Positions 1-5,356 of a DNA stretch of 7,808 bases are shown here, in pieces. The position numbers were made by a program, and so were the translations under genes. Position 1 is the stretch's first letter. The number at the start of each line of letters is the position of its first letter. Source of the DNA: Oscillospiraceae bacterium (GTDB lineage: Bacteria; Bacillota; Clostridia; Oscillospirales; Ruminococcaceae). The notes under the pieces were generated by a model. It worked only from the letters and a program-made list of their open reading frames with translations, searched no databases and was not told the DNA's origin. The DNA lies in contig SVMQ01000095.1 of assembly GCA_015067375.1 (NCBI GenBank), positions 1 to 7,808 of the forward strand, written 5' to 3'.

Positions 1-120
1 CAATTATTATGATACAATGCTTTTGCAATATTCTTGTCCTGTTACAGGACAATGCAAAAAATGAGTGGTATCGGTGTTGAGTTACAAGGATGGTGCATGA
101 GTAGACATATTCGTAGTAAT
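1..120. other. Left-edge region of uncertain content
   Basis: No gene can be assigned with confidence. Two plus-strand frames are open from the left edge and stop early, with TGA at 62-64 and TGA at 78-80. Either could be the last codons of a gene that starts outside the window, and the plus-strand terminator at 121-142 would then be its 3' end. Alternatively, TATGAT at 8-13 could be a -10 box of a promoter whose -35 lies off the window, giving a short transcript of about 120 nt that ends at the same terminator. The sequence does not decide between these readings. Confidence 0.3.
21..59. repeat. Two-part inverted repeat (hairpin or operator-like palindrome)
   Basis: An 8-bp perfect inverted repeat, TTGTCCTG at 34-41 and CAGGACAA at 45-52, surrounds a 3-nt centre. 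It is enclosed by a second pair of arms, TTTTGCA at 21-27 and TGCAAAA at 53-59, with a 6-nt one-sided bulge at 28-33. As RNA this would be a long interrupted hairpin. As DNA the 19-bp core looks like a dimer operator. There is no T-tract on either side, so it is not an intrinsic terminator. I do not recognise the core as a known regulator box. Confidence 0.5.
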
Positions 121-142
121 GGCGGCAATCTGCCGCCTTTTT
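121..142 (+). terminator. Rho-independent terminator, plus-strand orientation
   Basis: Perfect 7-bp arms, GGCGGCA at 121-127 and TGCCGCC at 131-137, enclose a 3-nt loop and are followed at once by TTTTT at 138-142. The T-tract is on the plus strand, so the site ends a transcript arriving from the left. On the minus strand the hairpin lies just past the sigF stop codon but lacks a good U-tract there. It may therefore contribute only weakly to ending the spoIIA transcript. Confidence 0.75.
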
Positions 143-160
143 ATGCTGTGCAGTCAGACT

Positions 161-805
161 TCACACCATCTTCTCGCGCATCGCGGCAAGTATCTTCCTC
201 TCTCTGCGCGACACCTGGACCTGCGTCATGCCAAGCAGCGCGGCTGTCTGACACTGGGTAAGCTCCTTTTCGTAGCGCAGAAGTATAAGCTGTCGGTCGG
301 TGCTTTCAAGCTCGGACAGGCACTGCTGCAGCGCAAGTCGGTCTATCAGCACGTCCTCGCCTGATGGCGTTGGTATCTCAGGCGCGTTTTCATCGTCCGA
401 AGCAGGGGAGAGCGACAGCGGCGGTATCGCGGCGGTTATCGCTTCGGCAGCGGCCTCCTGTGAGACCCCAAGGCTTTCGGCGATGTCCGAGATGCGAGGC
501 TCCTTTCCCTCTGCAAGCAGCTTGTCGCGCACGCGTGCGGCTTTCATGGACAGCTCTTTCAGGCTGCGGCTGACCTTTACTGTGCCGCCGTCGCGGAATA
601 GCCGCTTTATCTCCCCGAGTATGACAGGCACTGCATAGGTGGAAAAGCACAGACCGCGCGCGTGGTCGAAGTTGTCATAGGCTTTTACCAGTCCCATGCT
701 GCCTGCGGCGAAAAGCTCCTCGTATTCTATCCCTCTGCCGCGGAAGCGGTTTGCAAGCGAATGCACCAGCGGCAGATTGTTTTCTATAAATTCGTCACGC
801 TCCAC
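161..805 (-). CDS. sigF: RNA polymerase sporulation sigma factor SigF (SpoIIAC)
   Basis: This is the forespore-specific sigma factor that directs the first compartment-specific transcription after asymmetric septation; SpoIIAB holds it inactive. The 214-residue protein has region 2 at about residues 8-78, including the SigF/SigG-type stretch FSTYAVPVILGEIKR (54-68) and GTVKVSRSLKEL (74-85). Region 3 follows at about 86-130. A variable acidic, Pro/Ser-rich linker spans about 128-150. Region 4 (about 160-210) carries the helix-turn-helix ending in TQVQVSR (194-200). The start is GTG, one base after the spoIIAB stop, with GGGAGGG at 817-811 five bases upstream. The protein lacks roughly 30 N-terminal residues (region 1.2) that I recall for the 255-residue Bacillus subtilis protein. 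SigG is the main alternative, but the position after spoIIAA-spoIIAB makes SigF clear. Confidence 0.95.
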   Translation of the reverse strand: MERDEFIENNLPLVHSLANRFRGRGIEYEELFAAGSMGLVKAYDNFDHARGLCFSTYAVPVILGEIKRLFRDGGTVKVSRSLKELSMKAARVRDKLLAEGKEPRISDIAESLGVSQEAAAEAITAAIPPLSLSPASDDENAPEIPTPSGEDVLIDRLALQQCLSELESTDRQLILLRYEKELTQCQTAALLGMTQVQVSRRERKILAAMREKMV

Positions 806-806
806 G

Positions 807-1250
807 TCAGCCCTCCCGACGCGAGAGCTTTTTTTGCATAGTGACGGTCGTGCCTTTGGATGGAGCGCTCCTTACGCGCAGCTTGTCCATAAAGCTTTCC
901 ATGACCGAAAAACCGAGACCCGAGCGCTCTTCCTCGGCGGCGGTGGTAAACAGCGGTGTCATCGCCTGCTCGATGTTGTCGATGCCGCGGCCCTTGTCCT
1001 TGACCGATATGTACAGGGTGCTGTCAGAGCCTAGCTTCAGCGACATCTCAACTATGCCTACGGTATCGCGGTAGCCGTGGACTATCGCGTTCGTGACAGC
1101 CTCGGAAACGGCGGTCTTTATCTCGGATATCTCCTGCACGGTCGGGTCTGCCTGCGAAACGAAAGCCACGGCGACAGCGCGTGCATAGCTCTCGTTTGCG
1201 GAGCAGGACGGAAACTGTATCTTTGTGTGGTTGATGATATCTCTTTTCAT
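807..1250 (-). CDS. spoIIAB: Anti-sigma F factor / serine kinase SpoIIAB
   Basis: SpoIIAB is a GHKL-fold ATP-binding protein that sequesters SigF in the cytoplasm and phosphorylates the anti-anti-sigma factor SpoIIAA. All key elements are visible in the 147 residues. ESYAR (20-24) includes Arg24, equivalent to the sigma/SpoIIAA-contacting Arg20 of B. subtilis. The N-box SEAVTNAIVHGY (49-60) has Glu50 as probable general base and Asn54 as the metal ligand. The G1 box is DKGRGI (85-90). The ATP-lid stretch PLFTTAAEEERSGLGF (99-114) is followed by a conserved GTT near residue 133. Length matches the family. The ATG overlaps the spoIIAA stop as ATGA, so the two are translationally coupled, and a GAGGGGGTG ribosome binding site lies inside the end of spoIIAA. 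The sigF start follows after one base. Confidence 0.96.
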   Translation of the reverse strand: MKRDIINHTKIQFPSCSANESYARAVAVAFVSQADPTVQEISEIKTAVSEAVTNAIVHGYRDTVGIVEMSLKLGSDSTLYISVKDKGRGIDNIEQAMTPLFTTAAEEERSGLGFSVMESFMDKLRVRSAPSKGTTVTMQKKLSRREG

Positions 1251-1558
1251 GCTTTCACCCCCTCGGTCAGCAGCGCGGAAAGTCCCGATATCCTGATAAC
1301 TGCGGCTATATTCGGGTGCGCATTTTTTATTATGATGTCACCGCCGCACGCGCGCACTGCTTTCAGCCTGCCGAGTATCAGACCTATCCCCGAGCTGTCC
1401 ATAAATCCTACGTTTTCAAAGTCCAGTATAAGCTGCTCGGGGCAGGAGTGCGCGATGACCTCGTCAAGCTCCTGCCGCATGATGCGCGCCGCGTGGTGGT
1501 CTATGTCGCCGTAGAGCGCTGCGGTCATGCGCTTTCCGTCGTTGTATAGCTTTATCAT
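1247..1558 (-). CDS. spoIIAA: Anti-sigma F factor antagonist SpoIIAA
   Basis: SpoIIAA is a STAS-domain anti-anti-sigma factor. When unphosphorylated it binds SpoIIAB-ADP and frees SigF; SpoIIAB phosphorylates it to reset the switch. The 103-residue protein is almost entirely STAS domain. GDIDHH (17-22) matches the conserved G-E-L-D-H-H segment. FMDSSGIGLILGR (52-64) contains the phosphorylation site, Ser55, equivalent to Ser58 of B. subtilis. The reading frame is open back to an ATG at 1588, but that start has no ribosome binding site. AGGGGG at 1570-1565 lies six bases before the ATG at 1558, which I take as the true start. It is the first gene of the spoIIA operon. I saw no convincing sigma-H or housekeeping promoter upstream on the minus strand. 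Confidence 0.95.
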   Translation of the reverse strand: MIKLYNDGKRMTAALYGDIDHHAARIMRQELDEVIAHSCPEQLILDFENVGFMDSSGIGLILGRLKAVRACGGDIIIKNAHPNIAAVIRISGLSALLTEGVKA

Positions 1559-1742
1559 ATACTTCCCCCTGTTCATTTGGTTTGGCATAATCTTAGCATA
1601 TTGCCCGCAAGAAAACTGTCGTTATTACACCGAGAGTTTTGTATTGTTATATTCGCGCATGATGATATGTGAGGTATCACGGCAGGTTTCTCCGACTATT
1701 TTCGGTTGCTGTCGATAACGTTTTGTTTTTAAGAAAATCCGC

Positions 1743-1771
1743 TTGATTTATATACTGTGATGCTGTATAAT
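1743..1771 (+). promoter_or_regulatory. Housekeeping (sigma-A type) promoter for the glycosyltransferase gene
   Basis: A -35 box TTGATT (1743-1748) and a perfect -10 box TATAAT (1766-1771) are separated by 17 bp, the optimal spacing. Transcription would start near 1778, giving a leader of about 70 nt before the ATG at 1850. The same two hexamers at the same spacing recur at 3743-3771. Confidence 0.75.
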
Positions 1772-1849
1772 ATTACTATTGACTTGCATCATTGAGTTGA
1801 TTGAGATAGATCAGCATATACAGCCGAATATCCGATGAAAGGAGCAATA

Positions 1850-3190
1850 ATGTCTGATAAATTAAATGTATGCCTTATGAATGATTCGTTTCCGCCGCTT
1901 ATTGACGGCGTTGCAAACTGTGTTGTTAATTACGCGAATGTGATATCAAATGGTCTCGGTGAGGCTACAGTAGTAACTCCCGAGCATCCCGAGGCAAACG
2001 ATGAGACCTTTCCGTTTCCTGTAATGAGATATAAGAGTATGCCCATAACCGAGAAGCTGTGCGGCTATCGCGCTGGATATCCGTTCAGCAGCAGCCGTCT
2101 GGGACGGCTTGCAAGCTCAGGGTTTGATATCATACACAGCCACTGCCCGTTTGCTTCCACGCTCATGGCAAGGGTGCTGCGCGAAAAGACGGATGCGCCC
2201 ATCATCCTCTCGTATCACACCAAATTTGATGTGGACATCCGCCGCGCGCTGCCGAATAAGATGCTTGCAGAGCGTGCGATAAGCTTTGTTGTGAACAACA
2301 TATCTGCGTGCGACGAGGTCTGGACGGTAAGCAGGGGTGCGGGCGAGAACCTGAGAAGCCTCGGCTACAAGGGCGACTATATCGTGATGGAGAACGGAGT
2401 TGACTTCCCGTGCGGTCGCGCCGAAAAGACGGAGGTGGAGCAGCTTCGTGCGCTGTATGGCCTTGAAGAGGACATTCCTGTGTTTTTATTTGTGGGGCGC
2501 TTGCTGTGGTACAAGGGGCTTAGGCTGGCGTTTGACGCGCTTAAAATACTGTCCGACAAGGGTATAGACTACCGAATGCTGGTAGTGGGCGACGGGTTGG
2601 ATCGTGCTGAGATGGAGGAGTATGTCGGGGGTATCGGCATAAAGGACAGGGTGATCTTTGCGGGAGCGGTGACGGATCGTGAGGATCTGCGCGTTTACTA
2701 CACGGCAGGGGATCTGTTCGTGTTCCCGTCGCTGTATGATACTAACGGCATAGTGGTGCGCGAGGCAGCGGCGTGCGGTGTGGCGGCGCTGCTTATTGAG
2801 GGTAGCTGTGCCGCGGAGGGCATCACGCATGGCAGAACAGGCATCCTGACAAAGGAGGATACCGGCGCTGTTGCGGCGGAGCTTGAGTTTGCCGCGTCAC
2901 ATCTTGATGAGGTGCGGCAGATAGGGCAGCGCGCGATGGAGCAGATCTATATCTCGTGGGAGACCGCTGTTTCCCGTGCCTACGAGCGCTATCATGCAGT
3001 CGCGGAAAATGTACGGGCAGGACGCACCTGCCGCAGTGAACACGTTATTTCGGAGGATTTCTTCCTTGCGGTAAATGCTGCCACAAATGCTATTCAGACA
3101 TTCAGGAGTATTCCTGTGAACATAAGACGGAGCGGCAGACGCTTCGGAAACAAGCTGTTGCATCGCGGCAGCAGCGACAAAACAGAATAA
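1850..3190 (+). CDS. Glycosyltransferase family 4 (GT-B fold) protein
   Basis: The 446-residue protein is a retaining, nucleotide-sugar-dependent GT-B glycosyltransferase. The N-terminal acceptor domain opens with MNDSFPPLIDGVAN (about 10-23), the glycine-containing loop typical of GT4 enzymes. It also has IHSHCPF (95-101) and SYHTKFD (121-127). The donor domain has the phosphate-binding GRLLWYKG (216-223, Arg217 and Lys222) and the EX7E-type motif, here D297-x7-E305, followed by EGSCAAEG. About 60 C-terminal residues, Arg/Ser-rich at the end, extend past the fold and might contact membrane. No signal peptide or membrane span is seen. The frame is open from an ATG at 1835, but AAAGGAG at 1838-1844 places the start at 1850. 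It is monocistronic and divergent from spoIIA. The lipid glucosyltransferase or mannosyltransferase branch is possible; the substrate cannot be read from sequence. Confidence 0.9.
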   Translation: MSDKLNVCLMNDSFPPLIDGVANCVVNYANVISNGLGEATVVTPEHPEANDETFPFPVMRYKSMPITEKLCGYRAGYPFSSSRLGRLASSGFDIIHSHCPFASTLMARVLREKTDAPIILSYHTKFDVDIRRALPNKMLAERAISFVVNNISACDEVWTVSRGAGENLRSLGYKGDYIVMENGVDFPCGRAEKTEVEQLRALYGLEEDIPVFLFVGRLLWYKGLRLAFDALKILSDKGIDYRMLVVGDGLDRAEMEEYVGGIGIKDRVIFAGAVTDREDLRVYYTAGDLFVFPSLYDTNGIVVREAAACGVAALLIEGSCAAEGITHGRTGILTKEDTGAVAAELEFAASHLDEVRQIGQRAMEQIYISWETAVSRAYERYHAVAENVRAGRTCRSEHVISEDFFLAVNAATNAIQTFRSIPVNIRRSGRRFGNKLLHRGSSDKTE

Positions 3191-3225
3191 AAAAATATCC
3201 GCCGCTCAAAAAAACGAGCGGCGGA
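3190..3225 (-). terminator. Rho-independent terminator, minus-strand orientation
   Basis: A 10-bp perfect stem, TCCGCCGCTC at 3198-3207 and GAGCGGCGGA at 3216-3225, closes an A-rich 8-nt loop. Read on the minus strand the stem is followed by TATTTTTT, a good U-tract. On the plus strand no U-tract follows, although the hairpin sits directly after the glycosyltransferase stop codon and may still stabilise that mRNA's 3' end. The orientation implies that leftward transcription from the repeat region is stopped before it enters the glycosyltransferase gene. Confidence 0.7.
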
Positions 3226-3316
3226 GCTTCGCATATACGCGAAAATGATATTAGGAAAAATAAGTAGAAAGGAAAACGGTGAACTCATTATGGAGTGTGC
3301 AGGAGGGGTTCCTGCT

Positions 3317-3581
3317 GATGAATATATTATAAGAACCGCACGCCGTTCTCCAAATCAAAGATTTGGACGGCTGAGCGAACCTTGAAATATATTCTTGTTG
3401 CTTCGCAACAGACAGCTTCGCTGTCACATCGGAATTTCTTCCGATGGATATATTATAAGAACCGCACGCCGTTCTCCAAATCAAAGATTTGGACGGCTGA
3501 GCGAACCTTGAAATATATTCTTGTTGCTTCGCAACAGACAGCTTCGCTGTCACATCGGAATTCCTTCCGATGAATATATTA
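3317..3581. repeat. Tandem 126-bp structured repeat, two full copies plus a 13-bp remnant
   Basis: Copy 1 is 3317-3442 and copy 2 is 3443-3568; the first 13 bases of the unit recur at 3569-3581. The two copies differ at only two positions, one in an outer stem (A to G, keeping a G-U pair) and one in a loop. Each unit contains, in order, an outer stem GAATATATT/AATATATTC (3320-3328 with 3386-3394 in copy 1) around hairpin 1 (3342-3371, two stems and a 3-nt bulge), then three abutting hairpins: 2 (3396-3410, loop TTC), 3 (3411-3425, loop TTC) and 4 (3427-3446, 8-bp stem with a 4-nt loop). The bases just before copy 1 partly resemble the end of a unit, suggesting a decayed earlier copy. There are no spacers of CRISPR type. 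Confidence 0.85.
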
Positions 3582-3742
3582 CATCACAATAAATGTGCCG
3601 AAATCAGGACACATTAAATTTTCCTGAGATATGTCTTTGTCGGCGCGTATGTCAGGGTGTTCAATTATGCTTCCTGCATAGCGGTACTTTTTTGTGATAA
3701 TTCACGAAAATGGCGGTATGTCGCATAATGCCGCGTATTGGC

Positions 3743-3771
3743 TTGATTTTCATGTAGTTTTATGATATAAT
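3743..3771 (+). promoter_or_regulatory. Extended -10 housekeeping promoter for the zinc-ribbon membrane protein operon
   Basis: TTGATT (3743-3748), a 17-bp spacer and a perfect TATAAT (3766-3771), preceded by the TGN extension (TG at 3763-3764), make a strong sigma-A type promoter. The start would be near 3778, leaving a leader of about 85 nt. The leader can fold a weak stem (TGCGCT 3779-3784 with AGCGCA 3805-3810) and a compact hairpin (TATGCC 3822-3827 with GGCATA 3832-3837). I do not recognise a riboswitch in it. Confidence 0.8.
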
Positions 3772-3862
3772 GACTGTGTGCGCTTATTGTGTGATATGCA
3801 TATCAGCGCAAGATAAAAGGATATGCCGACAGGCATAGATTATTTGAGAAATGGGTGATATT

Positions 3863-5338
3863 ATGTTTTGCTTTAAATGTGGTGCACAAGTAAGTGACGA
3901 TTGCAAATTCTGTGGAGTATGCGGTACTCCTCTGGGTAATTCCGCTCCTGCAGCTGCTCCCACGGCTGCCCCTGTTGCAGAGGATGATTCCGAAACTGTA
4001 TTCCTGAATCCGATGGCCGATGCAGCGCCGAGCGGTGCCGTGCCTGAGGTGGACGATCCCGAAACGGTCTTTGCTGCTGCGGTCGAGTTTGACAGAGCGC
4101 CTGATCTTGCTGCTCCTGCACCCGTGGCACAGCCTGAGCCTGCAGCGCCTGCATTTGTGGGTCAGCCTGCACCCGTGGCACAGCCTGAGCCTGCAGCGCC
4201 TGCATTCATAGGTCAGCCTGCACCCGTGGCACAGCCTGAGCCTGCAGCGCCTGCATTTATAGGTCAGCCTGCACCCGTGGCACAGCCTGAGCCTGCAGCG
4301 CCTGCATTTGTGGGTCAGCCTGCACCTGTGGCAGAAGCTCCTTCCTATAACAGCGCGACATCCGTCAACAATGCATCGAAGCCTGCAAAGAAGAGAGTGC
4401 CTGTCGGCGTTGTAATAACGGTGTGCATCCTGTTCGGTCTGCTGATATTTGTGCTTATGCTTGCTGCGGGAATTGCATTCAGCGCGCGCTCAACGCTTGC
4501 TGACGGCAAGATATCCGCTGAGATACAGAAGATCGAGATACTTGACACTGTGGTCGGAGATATCCTGCTTTCAGATATGCTGTCAGATGACATAGAGGGT
4601 ATTCTGAAAGACTTTGACAAGGATCTCGGTGATATCGACGAATCGACGACCGTAAGCGAGTTCGTCATGATCATCGCTGATGATGAGAAGGTGACTGAGA
4701 AGAATCTTGAAAAGGTCATCGAGGACACTACCTTCCTTGCATACATAGGCGATGTCGTTGCAGGATATGAGGACTATATCCTCAATGATAAGGAGAACGA
4801 TCTCTTGAGCGAAAAGGCGATCAAGAAGCTTATCGACAAGAATATCGACGAGGTATCCGATGCAATGGGCGCAAACTTCCGTATCGACCAGGATATGCTG
4901 GACGAGGAGCTTGCAAAGAACAAGGATACCATTGAGAATGTAAATCCCCAGAATGCGCTCGGAGGCATCGGCTCGATCACTTCTGTCGTGCTGTCGCCCA
5001 TCGTTATCATTGCGGCTGTTGCGCTGGCTCTCATATTCGCGGTGCTGGCAGGTCTTATCTGCAAGAGCGTGAGCGCTCCCATGATGACTTTCGGCGTATG
5101 CTCCGTGCTTTCGGGCGGAGTTATGGTGGCGGTATGTCTGCTCAAGTCGGTAGTTGCTGACGCAATCGGTATGTCTTACAGCGTCATTGAAGATGTTGCA
5201 TTCGAGCTGCTCGATAACACACTGCTGGGTGATGTGATGAAGTATGGTCTTATCATTCTCGGCGTTGGCGTGGTATGCATAATTGCTGCTATCATCATCA
5301 AGGCAGTAGGCTCAAAGTCGAGAGCAAAGAATATATAA
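3863..5338 (+). CDS. Zinc-ribbon, multi-pass membrane protein with a Pro/Ala-rich tandem repeat linker
   Basis: This 491-residue protein of unknown function starts with a zinc ribbon (Cys3, Cys6, Cys17, Cys20). A disordered Pro/Ala/Gln/Glu linker (about 30-170) includes four identical-length 17-residue repeats. One membrane segment (about 180-205) leads to an acidic, helix-rich domain of about 160 residues predicted outside the membrane. Three more hydrophobic segments follow (about 372-402, 405-429 and 457-483), then a basic tail. Four spans put both ends in the cytoplasm, in line with the positive-inside rule. An in-frame ATG exists at 3851, but GGGTGAT lies just before the ATG at 3863, and zinc-ribbon proteins usually begin MxCxxC, so I chose 3863. 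It is first in an operon with the gene 18 bp downstream, which has the same plan. Membrane sensor or scaffold roles are guesses only. Confidence 0.85.
   Translation: MFCFKCGAQVSDDCKFCGVCGTPLGNSAPAAAPTAAPVAEDDSETVFLNPMADAAPSGAVPEVDDPETVFAAAVEFDRAPDLAAPAPVAQPEPAAPAFVGQPAPVAQPEPAAPAFIGQPAPVAQPEPAAPAFIGQPAPVAQPEPAAPAFVGQPAPVAEAPSYNSATSVNNASKPAKKRVPVGVVITVCILFGLLIFVLMLAAGIAFSARSTLADGKISAEIQKIEILDTVVGDILLSDMLSDDIEGILKDFDKDLGDIDESTTVSEFVMIIADDEKVTEKNLEKVIEDTTFLAYIGDVVAGYEDYILNDKENDLLSEKAIKKLIDKNIDEVSDAMGANFRIDQDMLDEELAKNKDTIENVNPQNALGGIGSITSVVLSPIVIIAAVALALIFAVLAGLICKSVSAPMMTFGVCSVLSGGVMVAVCLLKSVVADAIGMSYSVIEDVAFELLDNTLLGDVMKYGLIILGVGVVCIIAAIIIKAVGSKSRAKNI
4118..4333 (+). repeat. 51-bp in-frame tandem repeat (4 full copies plus 12 bp)
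   Basis: Units at 4118-4168, 4169-4219, 4220-4270 and 4271-4321 encode APVAQPEPAAPAF(V/I)GQP, and a 12-bp partial unit follows at 4322-4333. Copies 1 and 4 are identical. Copies 2 and 3 differ only in the last base of one Phe codon and in the next codon (Val to Ile). Such identity, including synonymous sites, points to recent duplication or ongoing homogenisation, so copy number may vary between strains. Confidence 0.95.
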
Positions 5339-5356
5339 GTTTTGGAGGTAATTAAA

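Larger units (their letters stand above)
3191..3862. other. 672-bp intergenic region: terminator, tandem structured repeat, promoter and leader
   Basis: No believable gene lies here. In order it holds a minus-oriented terminator hairpin (3198-3225), an AT-rich spacer, two tandem 126-bp hairpin-rich units plus a 13-bp remnant (3317-3581), about 160 bp of AT-rich DNA with weak overlapping inverted repeats near 3592-3627, a strong extended -10 promoter (3743-3771) and a leader with two small hairpins. A 100-codon minus-strand frame across the repeat stays open only because the unit length is a multiple of three. Confidence 0.7.

Noticed and set aside
34..261. Plus-strand 75-codon open frame at the left edge
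   Set aside because: It runs through the terminator at 121-142 and into the 3' end of sigF on the other strand. The internal ATGs have only weak ribosome binding sites.
3251..3553. Minus-strand 100-codon open frame with an internal amino-acid repeat
   Set aside because: The repeat in the protein only mirrors the 126-bp DNA repeat, whose length is a multiple of three. The bases are explained by hairpins, and no ribosome binding site precedes the start.
3382..3573. Plus-strand 63-codon open frame in the repeat region
   Set aside because: It is another by-product of the tandem unit, with no ribosome binding site and no protein-like composition.
3317..3581. CRISPR array
   Set aside because: The 126-bp units abut directly with no unique spacers, and no cas-like gene is near.
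3592..3627. Mutually exclusive hairpins (AATGTG/CACATT against TCAGGA/TCCTGA) as a possible attenuator
   Set aside because: The stems are short, one has a bulge, and no nearby transcript start or gene would use them. This is likely chance in AT-rich DNA.
3778..3862. Riboswitch or attenuator in the leader of the zinc-ribbon protein operon
   Set aside because: Two small hairpins are present, but there is no terminator-antiterminator pair and no recognisable aptamer core, so they are noted only as leader structure.
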